A DNA stretch of 64,000 nt from Heterobasidion occidentale. Its lineage: Eukaryota > Basidiomycota > Agaricomycetes > Russulales > Bondarzewiaceae. Where the stretch lies: the NCBI GenBank assembly GCA_039111635.1, contig JBCAQO010000004.1:2728001-2792000 (forward strand), written 5' to 3'. Of this stretch, positions 12,101 to 23,843 are shown one piece after another. A program made the position numbers and the translations under genes. How positions within the stretch are numbered: position 1 is the first letter of the stretch; every line of letters starts with the position of its first letter. The notes beneath the pieces were generated by a model. The model was given only the letters and a program-made list of their open reading frames with translations, searched no databases and was not told the DNA's origin.

Positions 12101-12127
12101 CGAGGACTGTTTGGTGGCATGTTCTGA
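9124..12127 (+). CDS. MGM1: Mitochondrial inner-membrane dynamin-like GTPase
   Basis: Dynamin-related GTPase (OPA1 orthologue) needed for mitochondrial inner-membrane fusion and cristae. The first exon gives an Arg/Ser-rich presequence ([20 protein letters not shown]...) and one hydrophobic segment [20 protein letters not shown], the inner-membrane anchor. After a 54-nt intron comes [20 protein letters not shown]. GTPase motifs: G1 [16 protein letters not shown] (about 9931-9978), switch [10 protein letters not shown]3 DLPGYVQI, G4 TKMDLVP. A long exon (10039-11590) carries the GTPase remainder and stalk. The C-terminal exons give [20 protein letters not shown] and a GTPase-effector region ending [13 protein letters not shown], stop 12125-12127. 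The reading frame changes between about 9740 and 9800: either a 46-nt intron (GTGGCT...ATCGAG) or a 1-base frameshift is needed to join the acidic linker to [20 protein letters not shown]. Confidence 0.95.
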
Positions 12128-12365
12128 TTGTATTTGTTTCAAATCTTTTTGACTTTCTCACATTCGGTATGACCTTGGGTGGATTTTCTTACACGTTGTA
12201 CATGTCCTTATATTCGCTGTTGTCGTTAATGTTACCCCACCTCTAACCTTGGCGGATCGTGGGGACTACGGATGATCAGGCGACATAATACAAATAGAAA
12301 TGCTGGTGTAGGCCGTACAGATAGGGAGCGCGGTGAAGAACAGGTGCGGGTGTGTACAACTGGAT

Positions 12366-12999
12366 CTATAGCTTGGCCTTCGTCTTCGCAGCCTGTACGT
12401 AGCGCCCGACGAATCAGCGACACACACGACGCGCCGAAGTGAGTGAGCGACGTACCTTGAGCACGCCGTCGAGCTTCGTCGCGAGCATCATGTTCCCCTT
12501 GGTCTTGAGCTTGCCCGTGAGGAACGCCTTCTGGCCGTCGAGCTTGCCCTCGGCGAGCGCGGCGAAGGTGTCGTCGGACAGGAGGAGGGTCACGTCGGGC
12601 TTGGGCTTCGCCTCGCCCTGGTACACCGTGCCCGTCTTCTTCATGTCGATCGTCCAGACGCCCTCGGCGCCCGCGGCGTTCTTGACGCGCAGCTCGAAGA
12701 TGCCGTTCGTCTGTCATGGGTGGGCGACGGTGAGGTGATGAGCGCGCGCGTGCGATTGGGCGGGTGGGGGGAGAGAGAGGGGTGGAGAGGTGGGAGGACA
12801 GACCTTGCGGATGAGCGCCTTTCTCTCTTCTTCTGAGTAGGCCTCGAAGACCTGCGCGAGGCCCGCGAGGATGTCTGAGGTCTGTCGATGCACGAAACGC
12901 ACGCCGAACATTCAACCGCTCTTCATCAGTCTCAAGCGCTACTGTCTGACCAGGACGGTGCGCGCTTACCTTGAACCCGTCAACTTTGATATCAGACAT
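12366..12999 (-). CDS. Single-domain SCP2 sterol-carrier protein with peroxisomal targeting signal
   Basis: Small (about 130 residues) SCP2/non-specific lipid-transfer domain protein. Exon 1 starts at 12999 with MSDIKVDGFK. Exon 2 gives TSDILAGLAQVFEAYSEEER. Exon 3 gives TNGIFELRVKNAAGAEGVWT, TVYQGEAKPKPDVTLLLSDD and KLDGQKAFLTGKLKTKGNMM, the typical beta-sheet and lipid-pocket region. The last exon, behind a GTACGT intron, adds AAKTKAKL and TAG at 12368-12366. The C-terminal AKL is a canonical PTS1 peroxisomal signal. It is likely to shuttle fatty acyl-CoA or sterol lipids in the peroxisome. It lies tail to tail with MGM1. Confidence 0.94.
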
Positions 13000-14466
13000 G
13001 GCGAGACGACGTGTTTACGGGAGGGCGACGAGTGTGGGGGCGCGGGGTGTGGGGAGGATGCAGAGGCACTAACTCCGAGACGTTTGGGGCGAGATGGATA
13101 AAATAGGTGCTGCACTGGCGCGCGGGTCTTTCATGTGATATCCTGGTCCAGTGGGCTCCCCATCGCATCCGTATAATATCAGTGACCTAACGGTGATTTT
13201 TCCGAACGGGTGCTATAGAGTATATTGCACGGAACAACGGAACATGTGGTACGATGTGCGATGGCGCGTGCCAAAGGTCGAACGCAACGGACGGGCCCTC
13301 CTTCGCGAGTAAACAATGACGTCACATTTGAGCATAGGCTGCCCATGCTAAATCTGAACGTACTGCTGGTCGAACAAGATGTGACCGGCGGATGACCTGC
13401 AAACGACATCTACTCTCAAACGTGCATCGCATGGATTAGACGCTTAAAAGGCCAGATATATATGTCAGACGTCATACTGTGGCTTTCGGTGCCCGAAGTC
13501 TGGATCTACATTACAAACAACTTGCTTCTGCTCTCCAGGTGCAGGCGCGCTGTCGCGCGCCATGGCCCTTCGACTGTCCCAAACGCATGGAGAAACTATA
13601 GAACAAATGCATGAGCGATGCTGACAGCCCAGTGACATGAAAGGTGTCAACTTTATGCGGAGGTCGCGAAAAGCGACGCTACTGCAGACAACGTTGAGTC
13701 GAAGGCAACCAGAATGCGGAAGATTCTGATGGGGATTGGACATGCCTAGGAGCACAGAATGAAAGATCACAGCATAGGCCGGGGCCTCCACCTACGTTTG
13801 CGGCGGCATGAACGTCCGAGGCTGTCGGGCCAGCGAAGCATCATCATTCTTATAAACCATGAAGGCAATCACGAATTTACCAATACACGACAAGGTGAAG
13901 ACGAAGTTGAAAAGTAACGAACTGGATGCAAGCAAAGCGCTTATAAGCATCCCATAGGCCTCTGCGCCCCCTGCGCATGAACAAGAAGGCCGCGTCACGC
14001 GACAAAGTACAGTCCGGTTCTCCGCAGGTTGCAGAGCTCTAAATCAGGTCCTCCACCTGCGAGAAAGAGGCTTTGCTCCCATTCGAAGCGAAGCTGGTCA
14101 GGCGATAGAGGTCACGTTGCTTGTATTGCGGTTGGGCCCACCGTCGCGGAGGAGGTTCGCTGCCACCGTCATAGGGTGCGTAGGGGTCAGAGTGTGATGC
14201 GCAGATCCAAGCAGGCCAAGCTGTGCGCAGGAAACGTGTGCTGGGTCGGTGAGACAAGCGCAGGAGAGTCGCCGCGACAACGTGCGCGCCACCTGGCCAA
14301 GAAAGGCGATTGGTCCATCAGGCGCTTTCGCCAGCCCCTTTCCGTCTTCAACTCAACAGACGCTTCCCATCCTCTCTCACTACCTTCCTCTATCTCTGCC
14401 CCCACCGTCGACGCCTCCTCTTACGACGCATCTCCAAGGACCCCCGCCTGCTAGCGCACATCACCC
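13000..14466. other. Intergenic region upstream of MAF1
   Basis: About 1.5 kb. Two open frames follow each other in one minus-strand frame (13998-13792 and 13791-13465), split by a stop codon. The first encodes a hydrophobic segment (LISALLASSSLLFNFVF), so a decayed membrane-protein fragment is possible, but I recognise no family. The rest is presumably promoter DNA for SCP2 and MAF1, with a CT-rich leader at about 14340-14440. Confidence 0.4.
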
Positions 14467-15537
14467 ATGAAGTACATCGAGATTCCAGAGCTATCTCGCC
14501 TCGCGCAAGCCCTATCGCACGAGGGCCCCGAATGCTCCGTTCACACCCGCATAGAGGCTTACAGCTGCAAGAACATCAAGCGTGACAAGAAACTCTTCAA
14601 GTCCCTCGAGCACGCGTATAACGACGAGGTCTCCAACTCCCCCCCGGTTCCCTCCTTCATCGCCCTCGACCGCGAGGCCGAGATGACCCCCTTCGGCCCC
14701 ATCGACAAGCACGCCTCCCGCAAGACCCTCTACCTCCTCATAGCCACCCTCAACATCGCCTTCCCCGACCACGAGTTCTCCGACGTCAAGCCCGCTCACT
14801 TCAACAAGGAAGAGAGCGGCGCCGGCGTCCTCAATGCTCTCAGCACCACCCTTGTCGCCCCGCACCATGCGGGCATGCGGGCTCCGCGGACATACTCAGC
14901 CTACCCGCCCACCTCGTCCGAGTTCTTTCCTTCATCTCTCCCCACCTCCTCTTCCCCGCCCCAGTTCCTCCCGAGCCCCTTCGCTCCCCCGCAGATCGTC
15001 GCCGGCACGCACCCGTCCCTCTACCGCATCCTCGACGACGTCATCGGCCTCCCCGAGTGCGAGGTCTTCTCCTACGTCCCCGACATCGAGTCCGACCCGC
15101 ACGCGAACGACTACTCCGACGACGAAGACGACATCGCGAGCGTCGGCGACTCAGACACGTCGTCGGACGAACCCGAGGAGACGTTTGCGTTCGACGACTA
15201 CGACGTCGATGAAACCGCGAGGCACCGCCCTGCGCACGGGCTCGGCGACCGCGCGCGCATGTCGAGCGACGACGATATGCTGGGCCATGTACACGGGCGG
15301 CGGCACGGCGCGCTGCTGTGGAGCTCGCATTGGTTTTTCTTGAACCGCAAGCTCAAGCGAATACTGTTCGTGTCCGTGTGGGCGCGGACACGCGGCTTGA
15401 TGCACTACAGGGACGAGATGGAGGAGGAATATGGAAATGTGGAGAAGGTTGCGACGATTGGTGGCGAGCGCTTCTTGGGCTGGGAAGGCGCAATAGGCTT
15501 GGGGGCTCGCGCGATGGGGCTCAGTGCTTCTGTTTGA
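14467..15537 (+). CDS. MAF1: MAF1 repressor of RNA polymerase III
   Basis: Intronless 356-residue reading frame. The N-terminus MKYIEIPELSRLAQALSHEG and the A box SVHTRIEAYSCKNIKRDKKL are the signature of MAF1, the nutrient- and TOR-responsive repressor that binds Pol III and shuts off tRNA and 5S synthesis. LYLLIATLNIAFPDHEFSDV is the second conserved block. The middle (about 130-210) is a Pro/Ser-rich insert followed by VIGLPECEVFSYVPDIESDP, then an acidic run of Asp/Ser/Glu. SSHWFFLNRKLKRILFVSVW is the C-terminal conserved box, followed by an acidic helix and a Gly-rich tail. The absence of introns is unusual among its neighbours. Confidence 0.96.
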   Translation: MKYIEIPELSRLAQALSHEGPECSVHTRIEAYSCKNIKRDKKLFKSLEHAYNDEVSNSPPVPSFIALDREAEMTPFGPIDKHASRKTLYLLIATLNIAFPDHEFSDVKPAHFNKEESGAGVLNALSTTLVAPHHAGMRAPRTYSAYPPTSSEFFPSSLPTSSSPPQFLPSPFAPPQIVAGTHPSLYRILDDVIGLPECEVFSYVPDIESDPHANDYSDDEDDIASVGDSDTSSDEPEETFAFDDYDVDETARHRPAHGLGDRARMSSDDDMLGHVHGRRHGALLWSSHWFFLNRKLKRILFVSVWARTRGLMHYRDEMEEEYGNVEKVATIGGERFLGWEGAIGLGARAMGLSASV

Positions 15538-17962
15538 TCACGAACGTCAACTATCAATGGTTCGTTAATATTTCTGTATGTTTTTTGAATCCGTCCACTG
15601 ACCTGGACATTGCAGATATTGGGCTTATCTTACCATCCATTCTCGGTCGAACATACCCTGTCCATACTGCTGCTTTCTCCTCCCCACTGGCTTAATCGAA
15701 CCTGTATTTATAGGTGTGGTGTTCCCTCCCGTCTTGTCTACTTACCTTAGTCCCCCTGCGACAGTAATGGACTGGGTGTCACCTTTGTCCGTCATCCTTT
15801 CTATCCTCCGTAGTTTTTGAGCGTGGTGTCGCATTTTCCCTGCCGCTTCTCTGTATTTAGCTATTGCGCAATGGATTGTCCATACATGAGCCAGAGGGCT
15901 TGAGCATAGCGCCGTGGAGGCGATGTATAACAGGATTGTTTGTAAACCGACCGAATGAGCCAGGTGGTGGCGCATAGACGAGTGCTATTCCTGCGCTGCG
16001 AGATCCGAGCTGCATAGGAATTCAGGACATCGGGAAGAACAGGACCGGACGCGCGGTCGGGTAGAAACCTCCCGACCCAACGCCAGCCTTTCAGAGGAGG
16101 GTGAATGCTGGGCGAAGATGGGAAGGTTGACGCGGGATGCCTCGAGTCCTGAAATATGACATTGCACCTGCCGACCCTTTGTTTTATTTTCGTTCAAAGT
16201 AAGAGGCATACAAAGTACAAGGGCTTTGTACTCACCAGAGGCGTGCTCTGTCTTCGTGCTCGCATGCCCGGACTCGTCATATCGCAAGGACAGAGAGAGT
16301 ACAGCAGTCATACTGCACAAGTTGTGAAAACAATTTCAGTGCGAGGGGGAGGATGTGGGAGGATGTGGAAAGTCGAGGAGACGAGTCCGGACGAGTCATG
16401 GTGCGCGGCGCGCGCGAGACCTGTCTGAATACGTACTGACTCGTGCATGACATGCGAAGCAGCCCTCAATCCAGAACTTTCTGCATCGAGCGATGCGGGG
16501 CTGGTTGGCTGGTTGGTGAGTGCACCTCGGTGGATTTCGCCGCAGAGCAGAGATGATATTTTTTTCGTGGAAATTCGGGCGGATCGATTCGTTCGCACGG
16601 TCGGTGCGCGTGCGCGAGGAGATCTCCCGATCTCGGAGGGAGAGGTGAGCAGGTCATGTGATCGCGATGATCTCACGCTGTAACCAGCGTGCTCTGCTAC
16701 TCCGTCTCTGAGTCTCTGGGATGTTGGGGACCACACAGTTGACTGACCCTTGACTGGCCATTTTTCGAAGCTTGAAACCACAAATCTTTAGACCAAGGAC
16801 GTGAAACTTGCGGCATCGGTGAATTCGGCAGAAGCCGAAATCCGACGGGAGCCTGAGAGATGAGTGCGCTTCTGGGAATGCTTCTGTGTTGGTGCTGTAC
16901 TCCACTCATGGCAGAAGGCCGAGCCGCCCTTCTCCTACCAGAATAGCCCTCACCAACACAAGCTTCACGACCCCTTGGCCTGAGCGTGTGCCGGAAGGCT
17001 TCATTTTCTCGAACCTCTGGCCTCTGGCCATCATACTACATTTGATCTGAAATGCACGCTGCTGGCAGGTCCGGAGGATCGTACGTCTGTTTCTACAAGG
17101 CTGGAGGTGAGTTGTCAACCCGAAACATTTGATTTATAATGGACAGCAAGTCCGTTGATTCTAAGGCTGGGGTGCTTTGGCTCAGGTTCAACGATCTCGC
17201 AGAATCTTATCCCATTTGGAACCTGGACGCTTGTTCGTAGACGAGGGTTTGATGGAGGCTCGCAGACGTTCGCGCGGTGGATCGCTGATACTTGCTCGAC
17301 TTTTTGGGAATGACATCACTCGAACTTACCCCGAACATAAACTAGATGCGGGTCAGGCGCGTGCATCCGTGGCACGCGACTCCTTCCCGAACTGCTTCTG
17401 TTCTCTATCTCTGCAGCTACGCTAATCTTGTATCTTATCGACTGATATGCATCGTTAAAAAACTGTCTGCACATGCATCGCTTGCTTCGGCTACAGTTGG
17501 CATATCTCAATACTCGTCGTCCTCTGTTCAGAAGCCATCCTGATGGGCCACTTTTATCTCACAACCTCTCAATATTTAGACTGTCTCGGCGCGACATCAA
17601 TTAAGGGCTGCTACATCCATCTGACTCTCCCTGATTCTCGAGCTAAGGCCCTCAAGCAGAATGTTCCATTCTCAGAGTAGGCCGAGGGTACGCCGGCATC
17701 ATACTGATTCGAGACTGTGTTGCGTACCACCCGGCGACTCGAAATTGATCCCTGACCTTCTCCGCGAGCGGTATCTAGGGAGAGCAGCTGATGCAGTGAC
17801 GGCCCATCGCAGCTGCACACTGTACATACTCGTCTACCTCGGGGCCAACACACCTTGTCTGCTTCGATCGGCAATGCACCTCAATCTTGCTTCATCATTC
17901 TGCTACACGCGCATCCCATAGGCTAATAAAGGCGTTGTCGGCGTTCGCGCATGCTGAGGGCA
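15538..17962. other. Gene-poor stretch upstream of the chitinase
   Basis: About 2.4 kb in which all open frames are short (under 160 residues), overlap on opposite strands and show no recognisable motif. No tRNA, rRNA or long repeat is visible. The left part is probably the 3' flank of MAF1 and the right part the chitinase promoter. An unannotated long non-coding RNA or a strongly diverged gene cannot be ruled out. Confidence 0.45.
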
Positions 17963-17968
17963 TATAAA
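17963..17968 (+). promoter_or_regulatory. TATA box of the chitinase gene
   Basis: TATAAA 58 nt upstream of the chitinase start codon at 18026; spacing and orientation fit a core promoter with a short leader. Confidence 0.6.
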
Positions 17969-18025
17969 GCCAGGTGGGCCGCTGCGAGTCTGGCCCAGTG
18001 TGCTCGCTCTGAACCAGCTTCCAAG

Positions 18026-20174
18026 ATGTTTGTTCGTTTGGCTTCGTTCCTTGTGCTTCTAACATCTGCATCTCTATCCTTTGGCTTTGACAATTCTCGC
18101 AACGATAACGTGAGCTTCTCAATACCTCTAATTTGTTCGATACATATCATTCACACGTTCACCTGTTAGGTCGCCGTGTATGACTTCACATGCTGTCATC
18201 GCCAGTTCACCAATTAACCGTTTGCTTCAGGTACTGGGGGCAGAACTCCTATGGCGCTACCCATAGTGACACTGCTAACTGGCAGCAGAAGCTGGCGTTT
18301 TACTGCCAGGTAGGTCACCTGCACGCCTCGCGATAACAATTTAGAACACGTTGGCTCACCCGACCCAGGACAATAGCATCGACGCCTTCCCTATCGCATT
18401 TTTGAACGTGGCGTTCAGCACCGGTAACCTCCCATCGATAGACCTTTCCAATGTGAGTGTGCTCGGTACTCTTCTGCCTGCTGGTCTGACCGTGCGTGCC
18501 CGATGAAGATATGCAACGTCAACGACGATCCTGTCTTTCCTGGGACCAACCTTCCCAATTGCTCTTTCCTCGCCTCAGACATTACCACGTGTCAGTCGAA
18601 GGGCAAGATCGTGACCATCAGTATCGGAGGTGCGACGGGAGCCGTCAGCTTCACATCCCAGAGCCAAGCTCAAGGTTTCGCCGACACAATTTGGAACACG
18701 TTCCTTGGCGGCTCCAGCTCGACCAGACCCTTTGGCAGTGCCGTCTTGGATGGGTTCGTACCCTCCCCCGCCTCGGATTCCCCCAAAGTCTAATGTCATT
18801 GCCATTGTTGAACGTTGAAGTGTTGACCTCGACCTCGAAGGAGGCTCTTCATCCTTCTGGCCTGATTTTATCACTCGAATCCGGTCACATGCTAGCGGTG
18901 CCAGCAAGCAGTACGTGCTTCTACGGTCTTCATACGGCGTTTCCAACACAACCTGTGCAGGTACTATATCACCGGTGCCCCGCAATGCCCCTTCCCCGAT
19001 GCGTACATGGGATCAATCATCAATGCTGTCGGCTTCGATGCTGTCTACGTCCAGTTCTGTACGCAGAGATCTCGCGTCAGCCACATCCCTTTTTGATATC
19101 GATGCCCGACAGACAATAACTACTGCGGTCTTGGAAACTTCAACAACCCCAACGTGAGTAGCGACGTATTTTGCTGGATACAAACCTAATCTTGTTCTTC
19201 GTCAGGACTGGAATTTCGACCAATGGTACAGAGTCGTCCTAGCTAGTGCGTCGTGCGCCCACTGAAGAACCTTCTCTAGGGATACATGGGCAAAGACCGT
19301 CTCCCCGAACCCGAACGTGAAAGTCTATATCGGCGCACCGGCCTCGAGCACAGCCGCAGGCTCCGGATACGTCGACGTCGGCACACTCGGAAGCATCGCG
19401 CAGGCCACTCGGAACCAATACTCCTCTTTCGGCGGCGTGATGCTTTGGGACGCTTCGCAAGCCTACGGTTCGTCTCCCCATGTCTCGTTTTGCTCAAAAG
19501 GAGGCGTTCTTACCATCGACGGGGTTTGATAGCAAACGGCCGGTACGATGCTGCGATCAAGCAGGCGCTTGCTAGCGGAGGCTCTGGTGGCTCGACTACG
19601 AAGACGACTTCTACCACATCGAAGACGACGACGACGACTACAACTTCTAAGCCGGCAACGACTTCGACTTCGACAACTTCTGCTCCTTCGACGACGACCA
19701 CTGCGCCCTCGAGCGGGAGCTGTGGTGTCGTCGCCGCGTGGCAGAACAACATCGCTGTAATTACCTTCTCTGCTCTTTGTTCGGCTACGTTTCTGACTCA
19801 ACGTGTCTTGTATAGTATCAAGGTGGAGATCAGGTGACCTACAAGTGAGTATCATCGACCCACGCGCTGGGAGTCTGCGACGGTGCTGAACGATCTCTAG
19901 CGGCCATCTATGGACCGCCAAATGGTGGAGCTACGGCGACGTCCCCGGAGGTAAGCTTATGTTTCGCGCAGATCCACGGCGCGTCCGATGGGCTCGTGAT
20001 TTCGTGGCAGCTCACGCTCCGTTCGCAGGCACAGCCGGGGACTGGACGGACGACGGCCCCTGCGCGTCCGTCAAAGTCGCCAAAACGAACTACAGGACCG
20101 CGGCCGCCCACGCGTCCATCCCCGCCACCGCGCAGACCGGCCCTGCGCCTGTCCCCACCATCGTCGTCACCTGA
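18026..20174 (+). CDS. GH18 class III chitinase with Ser/Thr linker and C-terminal chitin-binding domain
   Basis: Secreted endochitinase. Exon 1 at 18026 encodes signal peptide MFVRLASFLVLLTSASLSFG. The following exons give YWGQNSYGATHSDTANWQQK, SIDAFPIAFLNVAF, KGKIVTISIGGATG (the SxGG motif), and DGVDLDLEGG across an intron with donor GTTCGT near 18751; the last Glu is the catalytic acid of DGxDxDxE. QYYITGAPQCPFPD, NYCGLGNFNN and FGGVMLWDAS complete the hevamine-like barrel. A Ser/Thr-rich linker (about 19585-19715) leads to CGVVAAWQNNIA, YQGGDQVTYNGHLWTAKWWS and GDWTDDGPC, a CBM5/12-type chitin-binding module with its aromatic residues. A short tail ends in TGA at 20172. Roughly ten exons. 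It likely acts on fungal or arthropod chitin. Confidence 0.94.
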
Positions 20175-21522
20175 GCGATGCACCCCGTGCTGCCGTGCAG
20201 AGCCCGCCCGAAGGCGCGGGCGGAACAGCCGTCTCGCGCTTTCGGTGGATAGATCTATATCCCTTCCTACTATGTATTCATATTTCTCGAGGTCCTGTGG
20301 GCCGGAGTTCTGTATTTTATTGAGCGCCACTTAGGCTTTGGCGATGCCACGATCTTATCCGATAAGATGGATGTCGATCGCACAGCGGAACCTAACGGAA
20401 CTTTATGCAGTTCACACTGCGGTCGTTGGAGTCAATCTTCTGGAAGTGCGTGCGCTTGAGGATCCTTTGAGGAAGGGAGAACCAGGGGTCGCACACGCCG
20501 GCAGCAAAGGGTGCAGGTGAAAAGCGTGCCGGTGCATCGTGGACGATCGCAAAGATCATCTCCCAGACGCCGACATTGGTCGCAGCTGCATGACATTGCC
20601 ACATTAAAGGGCGCCGTTCCATATACATCGTAGCGCCTAGGCCCGCCAAGAGCGGAAGCACTATGGCCTTTGACGAGCAGTGGGCCACACGAAAACGGGA
20701 ACTCACAGACGCCTGATGATTGTGATTGGCACCTGGCAAGTGAGAGGTGTGGGGTCTTGTGCCATTGGCAGTGGCATGCATCTTGGAACTCCAGAACATC
20801 GCACTGAAACGGGCGTGTTCTATCGTGTCTTCTGATCGCGATCTCTTATGAACTGTCGTCTGCTCGTTGTGTAAGTAGGTTCAAAACGAGTGCGGCCGTG
20901 GGCGTTCCGAGCGGGTAACGACTGACTCCATTTGGCGGTACTTTGCAAGCGACGACGAGTGTTATATTATATTAGGTTGTACAGTACTATACATCATGCG
21001 GGGAATGGTAACAGTTGAGCGAGAACGACAGGACAGCAGCACTGGGAACCGTGAACCAAAAAAACGAGAGAGGAATCTGGCGGATGACCGAGACAGCGAC
21101 AAGTACATGGATGGGAGGTATATATGCGAGCAGACAGTTCCAGACAAACTGGTGGATGCGAAGGGACAATCAAAAAGTAGGCTCGACCATGATGGATGGG
21201 GGAAATGGATGCCTTCGGGTCTTCGCAAGGACGACAGCGGTGCAGCGTCCATGCGGGGGTCCTGAAGCCGGCAATAGATCGAAGTTCATGGGCAGAGAAT
21301 CATGCGTAAAACATGCGGTTCACAAGCATAGGATACGATCTAGCGCCGGTGCATCGTATTGGTACGTGTCACATAAAGGGAGGGACTCGTGAGGCTAAGA
21401 ATAGGCGTGAGGACGTTTCGTAGGATCTAGGCGGACTTTGGCTCACTTGAGAATGAAGACGAAAAGGAACGAACGCGTGTGCTTGCCCAGAGCTCAAGCT
21501 CCAAAGCGACGGATATAGCATG
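20175..21522. other. Convergent intergenic region
   Basis: About 1.35 kb between the 3' ends of the chitinase (plus) and the coiled-coil gene (minus). The longest open frame (20392-20799, minus) has no recognisable features. No RNA gene or repeat seen. Confidence 0.45.
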
Positions 21523-23371
21523 TCACAGCAGCTCTTTCACGCTCTCCAGCAGCACCTTCGGCTTGAGCAGCAACGTGCTCTCCAGCATATTATCCCTCGC
21601 ATCGGCGCTGCTCGCCTTGACTTCTCGCCGCTTCCACTCACCCTCAACCCCGTTCACGCTCGCCTGAGGCCGCTTCTTCACCAGCGACAAGCCAAACTCG
21701 ACCGAACACAGCACCCTCGACCGCTCATTACCATGTCCTGCATACACGTTCTCCATCAGCGCGGGATCGAACATACGCCGCCACGGCTCCCGGTCTTCAG
21801 CGCTCTCCTTCTCCTTCTCCTTCCACTGCGCGGTAGCTAGCCCGTCCACCCCGACCTCGTTCCCGACGCTCCGACTCCGCACATTCCGGCCTGGCTCGGG
21901 CGCGCTCTCGACTAGCACCTCGAACCAGGCGCTCCCCACCCCCTCCCTGATCATCCTGGAGAGCGCCTCCGCACGGTCTGCGACATGTGTCACCTGATCG
22001 CCGAATCGCGCGCGCAGCGGCTCGCGATGGATCCCGCGCTCGTCCGTGCACCCCGAGAGGGCCAGTATGGCCAGGAGGCCGCGGACGTTGCTCGATATGT
22101 GCGACGACGTCACGGTCGAGAACGAATAGGCCGACGAGTTAGAGTGTGTCCGGCTGTGGGGTGGGGGGAGGGCGTATACTTGGGAGGCCGGCGTGTTGTT
22201 AAGGGTTGACTGGGGCGTTGGGTAGGGCGGCGGGAAGAGCGGGGACGTGGGGGCAGATGAGGAGCTGGAGCCGGAGTATGCAGGCACTTTGACGGTCGGG
22301 TAGGCAGGAGCAGGTTCGCGAGGGTATGTCGACAGAACCGTGCGCGCGTGGGTGTGGGTGAGCGCGCGCCAGCGTGATGTCGTGGGTTGGGGTTCTGCGG
22401 AGGATATGAGAGATTGCGATTGAGGTGAGCGATGTTCATCACATACCGACGAGTTGCATTTCGCGGAAGACTTCGTTCAGGAACTTGCTGATCTCTGGGG
22501 GAAGCCCAAAGCAAAACGAGTCTAGGATCTGTTTACAGCACCACGTCTCCCAAGCTTGGACGGCCAGCTGAACGACCGTCGGATCGCCGTTGTGATCGCA
22601 CTCCCGCAACAATTCCAGCATGCCCTCGCCGATCGAGTTGCGGACGATATCGAAATCCGACTCCTTCGACAGATCGCCCTTTTGCCTATCAAGAGGGAAC
22701 TCTTCGCTGACGGCGGCGGCGAGCTGCACGATCTCCGTGTTGAGATCCTGCACGGCTTGGAGGATCTGGGCGCCGGTGTAGTCGTCCGTTTTGTTCAGGA
22801 AGGATTTGAGCGTCGCGAGCTCCTCGTTGTGAGTTTCGAGGGTGCGCATGGAGGCAGAGATGTCGGCGTAGGAAGCGCGGAGTTGTTGCATCTCGGAGAG
22901 ACGCGTGTGACGCGCGTTGCGAGCCTGTTCGAGCTCGCTCTGAATGCGGCTGTTCTGGGAGAGCAGGTGGGAGTTGGAGGACCTCTGGAATTGAAGCTCG
23001 TCTTTGGTCGAGGACAGGTCGGACTGGAGGTCCACGAGCTGGTGGTGCAACGTGTGCACCTGGGTCTTGAGGTCCTCGACTTCCTTTTTGTGGCGCCCCT
23101 CGTCTTCGTCCGTTCGAGCCTCGCCACGACCATTGGGGTCCCATCGGTGGCGGTTCTGGCTGTAAGTGGCGGGGGTGTCGTCCATGACGGGTATCCGGTC
23201 ATGGCGCTGCCCCTGGGGCTGGGGGCTGGCGGGGAAGTAGGTGTTCGTGGTGGGGAGCTCGTAGGAGGTGTCGTCGTCGTAGGTGTCGTAGTCGGACGCA
23301 GAGTCCTCGAGGTCGTTGTAGATGCGGATGGAGGGGAGATAGTGGGAAATTAGGCTCCAAAATGCGTTCAT
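21523..23371 (-). CDS. Coiled-coil protein of unknown function
   Basis: Two-exon gene encoding about 565 residues; no known family recognised. Exon 1 (from 23371) starts MNAFWSLISHYLPSIRIYND, followed by an acidic stretch and a Gln/Glu/Leu-rich region of about 90 residues (KTQVHTLHHQLVDLQSDLSS...) with heptad spacing, a long coiled coil. Next comes a helical domain with IVQLAAAVSEEFPLDRQ, IGEGMLELLRECDHNGDP and LAVQAWETWCCKQILDSFCF. A GTATGT intron near 22446-22395 joins exon 2, whose Pro/Ser-rich start leads to SSHISSNVRGLLAILALSGC and RMFDPALMENVYAGHGNERS, ending ESVKELL with TGA at 21525-21523. The even codon pattern and ordered helices argue for a real gene, probably confined to basidiomycetes; a scaffold role is only a guess. 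Confidence 0.82.
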
Positions 23372-23843
23372 TGTCGAATTTGTCGTGTAGGATGGCCTCA
23401 GGAGGGTCTGACCGGCGGCGGGCCGCGGGGCATGGACTAGGGCGTGAGCGATAGAGCGCGGGGTAATAGTGAGCGATACGAGCAGGCGAGCTGTTGACGC
23501 AATCTGGGGGAAGGGCGGAAGTGTGTCAGCTATCAGGGAGATAAATCAGAAAATCGGGGACATGGGAGACGTTCGCAGCTAGCGCAGACGGCTCCTGCGC
23601 GTCCTCGCTGCCTCGCGCACCCAACGTGTTTGCGCCTTCCACGTGGGAACAGCACCCACGTTCCCCTTCCTGTCCAGTCGTCCTCCAGTGCTCCAGCACC
23701 TGACATAGAACACAGTCGTTCTGTGTATACTCCAGCACCAGCCGTCATTGCAGCAGTAAGCCTCTCGCATCGACGTCTTCTCTCATCGTTTCTGATCAAA
23801 CGCTCGACTGTCCTGTGTTGCTTCGCGGACCGATAGAGCCATC
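23372..23843. promoter_or_regulatory. Head-to-head region with a 5'UTR intron of the F-box gene
   Basis: Lies between divergent starts. A GTAAGC donor at 23756 and an acceptor GACCGATAG at 23836 delimit a likely 81-nt leader intron just before the F-box start. The same donor (GCAGCAGTAAGCCTCT versus GGCAGCAGTAAGCCTCT) and acceptor context recur before the second F-box copy (26974-27049), so the leader intron was duplicated with the gene. Confidence 0.55.

Noticed and set aside
22556..23353. Plus-strand open frame of 265 residues
   Set aside because: Antisense to the coiled-coil gene; Val/Gly/Leu-rich shadow without a motif.
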